Positions 1-8,076 of a stretch of DNA of 28,783 nucleotides are shown piece after piece. How positions within the stretch are numbered: the first letter of the stretch is position 1; every line of letters begins with the position of its first letter. This stretch comes from JAYSRU01 sp043720875 (GTDB taxonomy: Bacteria > Bacteroidota > Bacteroidia > Flavobacteriales_D > Crocinitomicaceae): contig JAYSRU010000211.1 of NCBI GenBank assembly GCA_043720875.1, positions 1 to 28,783 on the forward strand. Reading direction: 5' to 3'. Under the pieces are notes generated by a model. The model worked only from the letters and a program-made list of their open reading frames with translations, was not told where the DNA came from and did no database searches. The position numbers were made by a program, and so were the translations under genes.

Positions 1-530
1 TCAGAATGAAAAAATGCCCGGTATTGTTTACAAAGATCGCCAACTTCATTTATCGGTAGTAACGTAGAAATCTCATTATTAGCGTGCATGAGAGAAACCA
101 AAGTTTTGCCTTCTATTTTCATGTCAAGTAAAGACCTCAAATGATTCAAATCTATATTTCCTTTCGCATCCAAATGGATCAAACATAATTCAACCTTGCC
201 ATTTTTGCAATAAGCATCGACTGTGTGTCCAACAGCGTGATGTTCAATTGCGCTAGTGATAATTCTGGTTACGCCTAAATTTTGAACGCTCGTTGCGATT
301 GCTATGTTGTCTGCTTCAGTTCCACCAGATGTAAATATAATTTCTGCTGGAGAACAGCCTAACAATTTTGCAATGTTTCTACGCGCCTGTTCAATTGCGC
401 CTTTTGTTTGACGACCGTAATAATGCGTAGAAGATGGGTTTCCGAAAAATTCTCCTAAATAAGGAGTCATTGCTTCAATCACTTCAGGAGCTACAGGGGT
501 GGTAGCCGCATTATCAAGGTATACACGCAT
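1..530 (-). CDS. Cysteine desulfurase (NifS/IscS family), N-terminal part, cut by window edge
   Basis: A PLP enzyme that takes sulfur from L-cysteine to leave alanine, supplying persulfide for Fe-S clusters and tRNA thiolation. The ATG at 528-530 starts MRVYLDNAATTPVAPEV, the classical family N-terminus. Further motifs follow in order: GNPSSTHYYGR (30-40), TSGGTEADN (67-75, PLP-phosphate region), SAIEHHAV (93-100, the His stacking on PLP) and HANNEI (149-154). About 176 codons are present. The PLP-binding lysine and the catalytic cysteine loop lie beyond the left edge, so IscS/NifS type cannot be decided. It is transcribed away from the oxygenase at 672, sharing a 141-base intergenic region with a good -7 box at 547-554. 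Family assignment is secure. Confidence 0.95.
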   Translation of the reverse strand, partial: MRVYLDNAATTPVAPEVIEAMTPYLGEFFGNPSSTHYYGRQTKGAIEQARRNIAKLLGCSPAEIIFTSGGTEADNIAIATSVQNLGVTRIITSAIEHHAVGHTVDAYCKNGKVELCLIHLDAKGNIDLNHLRSLLDMKIEGKTLVSLMHANNEISTLLPINEVGDLCKQYRAFFHS

Positions 531-546
531 TATATTTATTTTTTTG

Positions 547-554
547 CAAATATA
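547..554 (-). promoter_or_regulatory. Candidate Bacteroidota -7 box for the cysteine desulfurase
   Basis: On the minus strand this reads TATATTTG, an exact match to the Bacteroidota consensus TAnnTTTG. It lies 17 bases before the ATG, giving a short leader as usual in the phylum. I do not see a clean TTTG -33 element at the expected spacing, so the call rests on the -7 box and its position. Confidence 0.45.
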
Positions 555-610
555 GTGAGCTTATTTCTTATTTGAACATTGATTTTTATTCAATTATTGG
601 TTAGGTAAGG

Positions 611-641
611 TTGTCTAACTCCAAATATTCTTTTAAATTCG
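611..641 (+). promoter_or_regulatory. Candidate Bacteroidota promoter for the 2OG-Fe(II) oxygenase
   Basis: TTG at 611-613 (the -33 element) is followed after 20 bases by TAAATTCG at 634-641, one mismatch from the -7 consensus TAnnTTTG. It lies 30 bases before the ATG at 672. Spacing and position are right, but the box is imperfect. Confidence 0.35.
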
Positions 642-671
642 CATCACTTAGAACCAAAAAAAATCTTTAGT

Positions 672-1631
672 ATGAATTTTAGTGCGATACCAACGGTAGA
701 TTTAAATGAATATATTAATGGAACTGATGCCCAAAAGAAAGTATTTGCAAAAGAATTAGGAGATTGTTTTTCCGGAATTGGGTTTGCAATAGTTAAGAAT
801 CACGGTGTTTCGCAAGAACTAATAGACAAGTCATACAACGCTTTTATTGAATTCTATGGGTTGCCAGACGCCACCAAGAAAAAATATGAGATTGAAGGCT
901 TGAGCGGACAACGTGGCTATACTGGAAAGGGTAAGGAACACGCGAAGGGAAGTAATACAGGAGATTTAAAAGAGTTTTTCCACATCGGACAAACTGTTAA
1001 TGATCCTTCAATGGCTGATATGTATCCGTCAAATGTATTTGTTGAGGAAGTGCCCGGGATTGAAAAATATGCTGTGGATTTATACGCATCATTAGAATAT
1101 GCTGGCATAAATTTATTGCGTGCTATTGCAGATTATTTGTCTTTACCAAATAATTACTTTGACGATAAGGTTCAAAATGGAAATTCTATCCTTCGACCGA
1201 TACATTATTTTCCAATCGAAAACCCGGATGAAATTCCGACTGATGCAGTAAGAGCAGCTGAACATGAAGATATTAATCTTATCACGCTGCTTATTGGAGC
1301 AAGTGCCGATGGACTGCAAGTAAAAAATAGTGAAGGAAATTGGATTGCAGCAAAACCGAGTGCTGATCAAATTGTTATTAACGTTGGAGATATGCTACAG
1401 CGTTTAACCAATAATAAATTAGTGTCTACAACCCATAGAGTAGTTAATCCTTCAAAGGAGTTGATGCATTTACCACGCTATTCGATGCCGTTTTTCTGTC
1501 ACCCAAAAAGTGATGTATCATTGAATTGTTTGAATTCATGTATTACTGAAGCAACTCCGAAACAATACAGCGATATCACTTCGGGCGAATATTTAAATGA
1601 ACGCTTACGAGAAATTGGCTTGATAAAATAG
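672..1631 (+). CDS. 2-oxoglutarate/Fe(II)-dependent dioxygenase, isopenicillin N synthase-like
   Basis: A 319-aa non-haem iron oxygenase. The N-terminal DIOX_N-like part has IPTVDL (6-11) and GFAIVKNHGVS (37-47), the usual start of this family. The C-terminal double-stranded beta-helix carries the metal triad H198-x-D200 (in AEHEDINLITLL) and H255 (in STTHRVV), and the 2-oxoglutarate-binding R269-x-S271 (RYS). Length matches the IPNS/flavanone-hydroxylase-like clade. Substrate cannot be read from sequence: bacterial members act on amino acids, small acids or secondary metabolites. It stands alone on the plus strand, between the divergent cysteine desulfurase and a convergent lipoprotein gene. 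All catalytic residues are intact, so it is probably active. Confidence 0.9.
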   Translation: MNFSAIPTVDLNEYINGTDAQKKVFAKELGDCFSGIGFAIVKNHGVSQELIDKSYNAFIEFYGLPDATKKKYEIEGLSGQRGYTGKGKEHAKGSNTGDLKEFFHIGQTVNDPSMADMYPSNVFVEEVPGIEKYAVDLYASLEYAGINLLRAIADYLSLPNNYFDDKVQNGNSILRPIHYFPIENPDEIPTDAVRAAEHEDINLITLLIGASADGLQVKNSEGNWIAAKPSADQIVINVGDMLQRLTNNKLVSTTHRVVNPSKELMHLPRYSMPFFCHPKSDVSLNCLNSCITEATPKQYSDITSGEYLNERLREIGLIK

Positions 1632-1648
1632 TCTAGCTATTTCTTTTC
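1626..1648 (+). terminator. Weak hairpin plus T-rich tract after the oxygenase
   Basis: AAATAG (1626-1631) pairs with CTATTT (1637-1642) around a 5-base loop, followed by TCTTTT. The stem overlaps the stop codon and is short and AT-rich, so this is only a possible terminator between two convergent genes. Confidence 0.3.
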
Positions 1649-1662
1649 TGATGAAGTGTATT

Positions 1663-2679
1663 TTATTTATATAAATTGATATCAAACTCGCTGTGCACAA
1701 AGGTATAGACTCCATTCAATCCATTTGAACCAATTGTTCCTCCATTTCCAAATAGTCCAGTTTTACCTGCAACTTGACCAGTTAGTGGGGTGCCACCATT
1801 TCCAGGTTTCCCACCAGTTCCAGAAGCTCCACCAATACCTCCGCTAACGTTACAATTGATATAAGGAATGATTTGGTCGGCTGAAGAATGAATCATGCAT
1901 TTAACTTTGCCTCCAGCGCCACCTGATCCTCCGGCACCACCATTTCCACCATTTCCACCGTTTCCAGGCAACTTAATTTCCTTATCTGTTTCTTCACCGT
2001 TTTTTCCATTACCTGCATTTCCACCCGAACCACCTTTTCCACCTTCACCACCAGAAGCCATTATGTTAATCGTACTCATTCCATTCAATTTGTATTTCCC
2101 AATCCAATCTTGCGTGTAATTTTGAACATATAAAAAATAAACATTATTTACTGCCCAAATTCTAATTTCCAACGAATCTGCCTTTAGTCCAACGCCACCA
2201 ATACCACCAATGTCTCCATTCTTTCCGTCTCTGAAAAATAGTGAATTACCATGTGATTTACCGGTTTCACCTTGTTGTGATTTGTTGAGACGTTCGCCAA
2301 TGTTAATACCATTAGATAAATTAAGAAATACGGTATCATTGAACGATACAAATTCTTCATTTTTATCAGTTAATGTTAAACTTATCAATTCATAGGTTTG
2401 GTCAAAAGTTGTAGGTCTTGTTATTAATGTTGCCTTACCTACTGATGGATCTATAGAAATATTAGCACTGCTCGAAAAATGCTTGCTAGTCTCCAACGTA
2501 ATGGGTCCTCCTTTTATTAGTGTTAAAATAACCGCTGCTTCGAAAGGAGTGTTGTAGTTTACAGCCGTTCCTGCAGGACTTTCTAATCTAATGTTTTGAA
2601 CATTGTCTAGGTTAATCTGTTTTGTGGTTTTACAGGCAATTAATGCAAAGGTAAGTACCGCTAAAAGTATTAATTTCAT
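1663..2679 (-). CDS. Glycine-rich, collagen-like cell-surface lipoprotein (unknown function)
   Basis: A 338-aa predicted lipoprotein. I start it at the ATG at 2677-2679. That start gives a clean type II signal peptide, MKLILLAVLTFALIACKTTK, with lipobox LIAC (Cys16). The alternative TTG 51 bases upstream would overlap the preceding peptidase gene. Residues about 20-150 look like a beta-rich domain. From about 150 to the C-terminus there are several Gly-rich blocks (GDIGGIGGVG, GGEGGKGGSGGNAGNG, GNGGNGGNGGAGGSGGAGG, GGIGGASGTGGKPGNGG), interrupted by two non-repetitive stretches. The pattern resembles polyglycine/collagen-like surface proteins, but no catalytic motif is seen. It lies 26 bases downstream of the M28 peptidase on the same strand, so it is probably co-transcribed and exported with it. 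Confidence 0.75.
   Translation of the reverse strand: MKLILLAVLTFALIACKTTKQINLDNVQNIRLESPAGTAVNYNTPFEAAVILTLIKGGPITLETSKHFSSSANISIDPSVGKATLITRPTTFDQTYELISLTLTDKNEEFVSFNDTVFLNLSNGINIGERLNKSQQGETGKSHGNSLFFRDGKNGDIGGIGGVGLKADSLEIRIWAVNNVYFLYVQNYTQDWIGKYKLNGMSTINIMASGGEGGKGGSGGNAGNGKNGEETDKEIKLPGNGGNGGNGGAGGSGGAGGKVKCMIHSSADQIIPYINCNVSGGIGGASGTGGKPGNGGTPLTGQVAGKTGLFGNGGTIGSNGLNGVYTFVHSEFDINLYK
1937..1963. repeat. Three tandem copies of a 9-base unit encoding Asn-Gly-Gly
   Basis: CCACCATTT, CCACCATTT and CCACCGTTT stand head to tail inside the glycine-rich lipoprotein gene, and on the minus strand encode NGG repeats. Unit changes keep the reading frame, so slippage would lengthen or shorten the Gly-rich stem without breaking the gene. 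Confidence 0.7.
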
Positions 2680-2705
2680 ACTGTTTTGAGTGATTGGGTT
2701 ATGGT

Positions 2706-4073
2706 TTATTTGTGAAGAATATCTAGGCAATAAACAAAACTTGCAAGTCCTGCTGCACCTAATTCTAATTCTCTTTTATTAACGGATTCGAACACATCAC
2801 TTTCCGCGTGATGAAAATCAAAATAACGTTGTGAGTTGGGAACCAGACTGTATAATGGAATCCCAATAAATACTTTCTTTAACGGACCTATATCAACTCC
2901 ACCATATCCTTTTTCGAACTCATACACTTCATACTTTTTAAAGTATTTGGCGATGCTTTTCATTTCTTGCACTTGTTTGTCGTTGCCATCACAGCTAAAG
3001 CCTTGTGGAACAAATCCACCACGATCGCTTTCTATTGCAGCAATATGATTCTCTAATTTATCTTTTGAAATTTGAGCATACGCCATACCACCAGCATTAC
3101 CATTTTCTTCATTCATGAAGAGTACACAGCGTAAGGTATTGTTTGGCTTGTAATTTTGTGTCTTCAATAAGCGCAGCGCTTCGAGTGAGTGAATGCAACC
3201 AGCTCCGTCATCGTGCGCACCTTCACCGGTGTCCCATGAATCTAAGTGACCTCCAAAAGTGATGATGTTATTTTTATGTTTTCCCCAAATTTCTCCAATT
3301 ACATTCGAAGAAGGAGCGGGAGGGAAGTTGCGACAATCCATTTCAAGTACTAATTTCAACGTAGTTGACTTAAGCATTTTGCTCAACATTTCAGCGTCGT
3401 TGGTAGAGATTGCGCCTGCTGGAATTTTTTGAACAGAGTCGTTGTAATGCATACTGCCCGTGTGCGGATGATCGTCAAGTGGCATAGCTAACGAACGAAT
3501 AATTACTCCAACAGCTCCTAAGTTACCAGCTTCAACGGCACCGTCTCCGCGAATTGGGTAACAGGCACCATAGGCTTTAAAAGTATTTATTTCTGTAGCC
3601 GTCATTGCCTGATTGAGGAAAACAATTTTCCCTTCTACTTGCGCTCGTGTAGCTTTTTGTAATTCGGTAATGGATGCAAATTCTACAATTTCGGCTTCCA
3701 ATAAGCCATTTGTACCAATGGAACCACCCAACGCAAGGATATTCAATTTAATTAAATCACCATTTGATTTTTTGACCCAAGCAGCTTCTTTGTTTCCTCT
3801 TTCCCAGTGGGTTACCATAATTGGTTGGAGGTAAACAGTATCAAATCCATACGATTTCATTTTTGTATAGCTCCATTGCACGGCCATTTCTGCTTCCGCA
3901 CTTCCAGACAAACGTGCCCCAACGTCTTTGCATAAAGAACGTAAGTCTTCGTGCGCTTTTCCATTTTGCAAAGCATTTTTATACATTTGATCTAGAAAAG
4001 AAGTGTCAATTTTTTGTGCAGTAGCACAGAATGATATACATAAGAGTAAAACAGAAGTGAAGAATTTTATCAT
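2706..4073 (-). CDS. Secreted M28 metallopeptidase, carboxypeptidase Q-like
   Basis: A 455-aa di-zinc peptidase exported from the cytoplasm. The ATG at 4071-4073 gives the signal peptide MIKFFTSVLLLCISFCATAQ. A TTG 33 bases upstream is in frame but would add a charged leader, so I reject it. A PA-like insert (about 120-245) precedes or is folded into the catalytic part. Metal ligands fit M28: H276-x-D278 (GGHLDSWDTG), D288 (AHDDGAG), E322/E323 (MNEENGNAGG), D350 (ESDRGG) and H421/H422 (YFDFHHAESD). The motifs GGHLDSWD, NEE, ESD and FHHAESD, and the length, match animal and bacterial carboxypeptidase Q (PGCP), which cleaves dipeptides. Dipeptide or peptide scavenging outside the inner membrane is the likely role. 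All ligands are intact. Confidence 0.9.
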   Translation of the reverse strand: MIKFFTSVLLLCISFCATAQKIDTSFLDQMYKNALQNGKAHEDLRSLCKDVGARLSGSAEAEMAVQWSYTKMKSYGFDTVYLQPIMVTHWERGNKEAAWVKKSNGDLIKLNILALGGSIGTNGLLEAEIVEFASITELQKATRAQVEGKIVFLNQAMTATEINTFKAYGACYPIRGDGAVEAGNLGAVGVIIRSLAMPLDDHPHTGSMHYNDSVQKIPAGAISTNDAEMLSKMLKSTTLKLVLEMDCRNFPPAPSSNVIGEIWGKHKNNIITFGGHLDSWDTGEGAHDDGAGCIHSLEALRLLKTQNYKPNNTLRCVLFMNEENGNAGGMAYAQISKDKLENHIAAIESDRGGFVPQGFSCDGNDKQVQEMKSIAKYFKKYEVYEFEKGYGGVDIGPLKKVFIGIPLYSLVPNSQRYFDFHHAESDVFESVNKRELELGAAGLASFVYCLDILHK

Positions 4074-4144
4074 TCCCAAATGTATTGATTTTTTGGTGAA
4101 GTGCAATGAGTGACGGTTTTGAATCTTAATGGTATTACTGATTT

Positions 4145-4546
4145 CTATTTGATCAATACAAAGACATTATTTCCTGATGATCTAAATACCATCAAAAAAG
4201 CAGAAAAAACATTTAGGATAGAATTTTTAAGAACTAAGTAGAGCGCTGGTAAAATGGGTAAACCAAAATAGAGCAATACCAATGTTTTGTTCAATTTGAA
4301 TCCTAACGCTACTTTTGTATAGCTGTAAATTAAATAGTTGGCAATGAATAGAATAGTTAATAGGACTATTGCGTTTATTTTACTGAAAGAATGAAGTTGT
4401 AGTAACCATTGTAACCACAAAATGTAGAGAAAATCAATTGTTGAAAGAATGCAAATGGCTTAAATATGTGGTACATGGCGTTCATGAAACAAGCGCTTAT
4501 AGATTTCTATAATACGGTTCATGAGTTGTTTTTGGAATTTAAGCAT
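4145..4546 (-). pseudogene. Decayed small membrane-protein gene (two in-frame pieces split by a stop)
   Basis: The downstream piece (about 4145-4459) reads as a very hydrophobic protein with two or three membrane segments (INAIVLLTILFIANYLIY and TLVLLYFGLPILPALYLVL). It has no ATG, only a possible TTG at 4418-4420. In exactly the same frame, 18 bases after the stop of the preceding gene, an ATG at 4544-4546 opens MLKFQKQLMNRIIEIYKRLFHERHVPHI, which ends at TAA 4460-4462. An amphipathic N-terminus followed by helices is what a small Bacteroidota membrane protein would look like, so I read it as one gene broken by a stop, possibly plus frameshifts. The alternative is a short non-ATG gene. No family recognised. 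Confidence 0.4.
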
Positions 4547-4564
4547 TCTTAGTTATTTTTCGCT

Positions 4565-5608
4565 TTATTTGAGCGTGACGATTCTAATTTTTGAGTTTGA
4601 TATTTCAAAAAAACCTCTGTTTCTTTGTGCTTTAAAAGGAAACAATGATGGATTAGATTTAATGTTTCGTGTATTACCGTAGTAAGTGATTTTGTTTAAC
4701 ACCTCTTTAATCTTCACAATTTTGTTGTGACTTACATAACCTAAATATGTTTTTTTTAGGTCTGAATAAATACAATAAATCGTGTTGTTTTTTACAAATG
4801 ATGCAGAAGTTAAAATCTCTGAAGTATCAATAAGTGTTGTGACTCCCTGATCACAATTTGGTACTTTTTTCAAGTCTTCTTCATTCCAATGCCAAGCCGC
4901 TAAATCAATATTTTGCATCGATTTTATGTGAAATAGTTTTTCTGGATTTTCAATGGAAATTAATTGAGTACTACCTGACATATGTGGTAAGCTACTTAAG
5001 ATATAATAAATATTTTGAATTTTATGAATTGACTTTACGTCACTAGTCGGGCAACTAAATATTTTGTTTGTTTTCTTGTTAAAAAAATAAGTAGCTCCTC
5101 CAAATTCGCCATCACTTATCGTTCTAATTCTATAGTGCTTATCCTCATAAAATGGAATATCTAGATCAAAATTAAATGAGCTATAATATTTTTTTTGAAT
5201 AGTTCCTGCGTATAACTGTTTCCAACAATGTTCTCGTAATGTAAAATAATAAATCGTGTGTCCTATAGTTTTATCATTTATTCTGGTGTAGCAATTTCCG
5301 AAAACGGTGTCTTTATGTACCCAAATTGATCGTAATTGGAATCTTTTTTCATTCAGATACTTTGTGATTTTTTGATTGACATTAATTTTCTTATCAGTAA
5401 GAATTAATTCGCATGAATCATCTATAGAACAGCTATTCCGAAACAAATAATTATTGTTGAAACTTAAAACATCGTCAAAGTTGTAATCGTATTCGAATGT
5501 AACTCTTTCTATTTTCACTTCGAGTCTTTCAGGATGCGAATCAATATTTCTTTTACAAGAACAAAAGATTATTACTAAAATAAATAATTGTGCTAATTGT
5601 TTCGTCAT
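4565..5608 (-). CDS. Putative lipoprotein of unknown function
   Basis: A 347-aa protein starting at ATG 5606-5608. The N-terminus MTKQLAQLFILVIIFCSCKRN has a positively charged start, a hydrophobic core and Cys16/Cys18 before a charged mature region, so lipidation at one of these is likely and the protein should sit in the periplasm or on the surface. The rest is rich in Tyr, Asn, Ile and beta-prone alternation with repeated short blocks ending in aromatic pairs (TIYYFTL, NIYYILSS, TIYCIYSD, KTYLGYV). This could be a small beta-propeller, but that is inference from pattern only. Scattered cysteines (DDSCEL, REHCW, FSCPTS, NCDQG) could form disulfides. I do not recognise the family. Codon use is AT-rich like its neighbours. 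Confidence 0.65.
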   Translation of the reverse strand: MTKQLAQLFILVIIFCSCKRNIDSHPERLEVKIERVTFEYDYNFDDVLSFNNNYLFRNSCSIDDSCELILTDKKINVNQKITKYLNEKRFQLRSIWVHKDTVFGNCYTRINDKTIGHTIYYFTLREHCWKQLYAGTIQKKYYSSFNFDLDIPFYEDKHYRIRTISDGEFGGATYFFNKKTNKIFSCPTSDVKSIHKIQNIYYILSSLPHMSGSTQLISIENPEKLFHIKSMQNIDLAAWHWNEEDLKKVPNCDQGVTTLIDTSEILTSASFVKNNTIYCIYSDLKKTYLGYVSHNKIVKIKEVLNKITYYGNTRNIKSNPSLFPFKAQRNRGFFEISNSKIRIVTLK

Positions 5609-5640
5609 TTGCGTATAGAATTATTACTTATTTCATCTCC

Positions 5641-6270
5641 CTACTTCACATCCATCTGCTCCAAAAACTGATCAAAAGTAATGCGTTTGAAATCAGAAGG
5701 AATGCCAAAAAGGTTATGATCTATTGGCGTAATTGAGAATTCAACCAATTCATAATGCATCAATCCTTCGGGTCTGCTTAAATAATAATCGGTGGGTAAG
5801 CCACCAATTCCTTTCACGGCTTTGTTGTATTTTGAACTGATTTTTGGTGCATAATACATCAACATAGGTGCGGTAAATTTTGGGTGTGAAACCATGACTT
5901 TTTTACATTTTATCCCCATTACTTTCTTTTTTCCAAACTTCTTTTTGAAGGTGTATTCTGTTGCTGTAGTTGACGTATCGTGTTGTTGAATGGCGAACTT
6001 CTTTCCTTGATAGTAGAGTAGAAGATATCCTTTGTGCAAGCCAAGATGCTCAATATACACTTGTCTTCCAATTTGTTCGTTGAAGGTTTCTGTGCGCGTT
6101 AAACTGTCTTCGCAAAAAATCGTAATGTATTCGCTCGAATCTTTGGTGCCTTCCGCAACGTTCATTAATGTTCCTTTGTAAACTAATTTTCCAGAAAAAA
6201 TTCCCTGTGCACTGCAATCTATCTGGAGCAGTAGAAATGTGAAAACGAGTAATTGAAGTGTGTTTTTCAT
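5641..6270 (-). CDS. Secreted DUF4412/GLPGLI-like envelope protein
   Basis: A 209-aa protein with signal peptide MKNTLQLLVFTFLLLQIDCSAQ, probably cut after AQ. The mature part begins FSGKLVYKG, then has a block KKKFGKKKVMGIKCKKVMV followed by APMLMYYAPKI. This K-x-x-G-x-K-C-K-K / 'ap' strand layout is the typical look of the Bacteroidota DUF4412 and GLPGLI families of periplasmic or outer-membrane proteins with unknown role. A Cys near residue 19 (IDCSAQ) could make it a lipoprotein, but the AQ cleavage is the commoner reading here. It is preceded by a 114-base intergenic region downstream of the ostA-like gene, so it may be its own transcript or a read-through. Confidence 0.65.
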   Translation of the reverse strand: MKNTLQLLVFTFLLLQIDCSAQGIFSGKLVYKGTLMNVAEGTKDSSEYITIFCEDSLTRTETFNEQIGRQVYIEHLGLHKGYLLLYYQGKKFAIQQHDTSTTATEYTFKKKFGKKKVMGIKCKKVMVSHPKFTAPMLMYYAPKISSKYNKAVKGIGGLPTDYYLSRPEGLMHYELVEFSITPIDHNLFGIPSDFKRITFDQFLEQMDVK

Positions 6271-6384
6271 GCTTATTTATTTGGCCGCTTTAACAGGCTT
6301 TTCATTTTATCTTCTTGCGAAAATACAAGAAGGATGTCATTCCAATCCTTAGCGGAGATTATGGTTTATGTTACACTGTAGGCA

Positions 6385-8076
6385 TCATTTCTTAGTTGCT
6401 TTGGTTTTCTTTTTTGAAGGTTTTTTCCCCTTTTCATTTTTCAACCGTACTTTTTCTAAACTTGCTTTTTCCGCTGCAAGTCTGGCCGCTGCCTTTGCTT
6501 CATTTTCTAGAATTTCTTCCGGACTTATTGCCACTAAATCAGCTTGCGACTTAGGACGTAAACTATCTTGCCAAGAGAAATTTTCAATCGTTCGATTTTC
6601 TTCTGTTACTTGTTCCAAAGGAAAAAATGAACCTTCAGGTTTTGCCAAATAAGTTATTCCTTTCAATTCTCCAGAGTCTAAGTATACACGAATGTCTTTC
6701 GAATACATTTTCATCATACCAATGCGCTTGACAATAATTGCAGTATCGTTTTTATTTTCTTCTGTAGGGAAAAAGATCGTACGCGAATTACTTTTAACAT
6801 CAACTCGGTTCAATTCTTCATTTTCAAAATAGCAAAACATATTATTTCCACCAATTTGGTTGTAAAATCTTCCGGAATCAACTTCCATTATTACCGTCGC
6901 CTTTTGTATTATTTCGACATACCTAATGGTTGAGTCATTCATGAAAATGCGCATGGAATCAGCTTTCAATTCGCCATTTTTAGCCCAAATTATGGGATGT
7001 TGGTAGAGTTTTACAACATCACCCACAAAATCATAATACAAGCTATCTGCAATTGCCGCCATTTCACCTTTGAGAATTCTTACACGCTTAGAACCGCGAA
7101 TTGCAATGCCTTCTTGGAGTGTGTCTTGGTAATAATGCAAGGTGTCGGCATGTGCAAATAAGGTATCTTTTTTCGTGTATTTTTCTACCATGGCGTTTCC
7201 TGTGATGTAACTGTAACCTAACTTTTCATTCGAGAATAATTGTTCGCCCCGCATCGTTTGTTGGGCTGCAGTATCTTTAACTACCACTTTACCAGATCCT
7301 TTCGAAATTCCAGTGGTTTGATCCGTAAACAATTTTTCCCCTGTCACTTCTTTACCGTCTTTAATTAATTTTGCATTGCCTTCAAAACTTCCGATTTGTT
7401 TATCCATTTGCATGTAACCACGGTCGCATTCAGCATAAAGTTCCTTTCCCTGAATTATTGTTGGACCAAAAAAGTAGGCAGTTTGCGTGGTATAGGTGTA
7501 GCGTAATGTATCCGTAGTCATGGTATATTCAGGACTTTTATACTTTACACTGCCTTTAAAGAATAAATTTTTAGAATTAGGATAAAAATACCCAACTTTT
7601 GAGGTGAGCACTTCTGTGCTCGTTAAACTTTCGATGCGTCCCCAATTTCGATAAATTCCAACGCTATTTTTTGCATCGTAATCCATTTGTTGGGTGGTAA
7701 TTTTATAGTCTTGATCGCGGACAGAAACATTGCCATAAAGATTGGCAAGTCGCTTGTTTCCATCGTAATACAACGAGTCGCAAAATAAATTCAGCGTATC
7801 ATTTTTGTTAATATGTACATGACCGTACGCGTGAACAATATTTTGTTTTTGGTAATAATGGGCAGAATCACAATACATAGTGTTTCCTTGGTAATTGAAA
7901 TTTACGGCTCCAATCAAGCGTTGTCTTCCAGTGGCTTCGTCATAAGCTAGTTTTTCTGCGCCAGGCAATAACTCTAAGATTTGACCATAGCAAGAGGAAG
8001 TAAAAGTAAAGCACATCAAAAAAAATGCGCTCGAAATGAGCGCACGTTTTTTTGATATAAATTTGATATTAATCAT
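6385..8076 (-). CDS. OstA-like (LptA/LptD N-terminal-like) lipopolysaccharide-transport family protein
   Basis: A 563-aa exported protein. The N-terminus MINIKFISKKRALISSAFFL carries a hydrophobic signal segment ending near SSCYGQ. The body is a long series of OstA-type beta-jellyroll repeats: GAVNFNYQGNTMYCDSAHYY, YGHVHINKNDTLNLFCDSLYYDG, YGNVSVRD, FKGSVKYKSPEYTMTTDTLRY and more. The repeated 'g.v.....y.cDsl.yd' rhythm is characteristic. The C-terminal 50 residues are Lys/Ala/Glu-rich and disordered. In Bacteroidota such proteins are thought to bridge the periplasm for LPS. Its start codon overlaps the end of purA by 8 bases, so it is translated with that operon. Family is clear; the exact role among LptA, LptD-N or another OstA paralogue is open. 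Confidence 0.85.
   Translation of the reverse strand: MINIKFISKKRALISSAFFLMCFTFTSSCYGQILELLPGAEKLAYDEATGRQRLIGAVNFNYQGNTMYCDSAHYYQKQNIVHAYGHVHINKNDTLNLFCDSLYYDGNKRLANLYGNVSVRDQDYKITTQQMDYDAKNSVGIYRNWGRIESLTSTEVLTSKVGYFYPNSKNLFFKGSVKYKSPEYTMTTDTLRYTYTTQTAYFFGPTIIQGKELYAECDRGYMQMDKQIGSFEGNAKLIKDGKEVTGEKLFTDQTTGISKGSGKVVVKDTAAQQTMRGEQLFSNEKLGYSYITGNAMVEKYTKKDTLFAHADTLHYYQDTLQEGIAIRGSKRVRILKGEMAAIADSLYYDFVGDVVKLYQHPIIWAKNGELKADSMRIFMNDSTIRYVEIIQKATVIMEVDSGRFYNQIGGNNMFCYFENEELNRVDVKSNSRTIFFPTEENKNDTAIIVKRIGMMKMYSKDIRVYLDSGELKGITYLAKPEGSFFPLEQVTEENRTIENFSWQDSLRPKSQADLVAISPEEILENEAKAAARLAAEKASLEKVRLKNEKGKKPSKKKTKATKK

Noticed and set aside
1937..1963. Short tandem repeats as a CRISPR-like array
   Set aside because: Units are contiguous, 9 bases long and codon-phased within a coding gene, with no spacers.
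1895..2119. Pro-rich 74-aa open frame on the plus strand
   Set aside because: It is the complement of glycine codons (GGx read as xCC) in the glycine-rich lipoprotein gene.
6311..6332. Inverted repeat CTTCTTG...CAAGAAG as terminator of the ostA-like gene
   Set aside because: On the minus strand no T-run follows the stem (it is followed by ATAAAATG), so there is no case for intrinsic termination.
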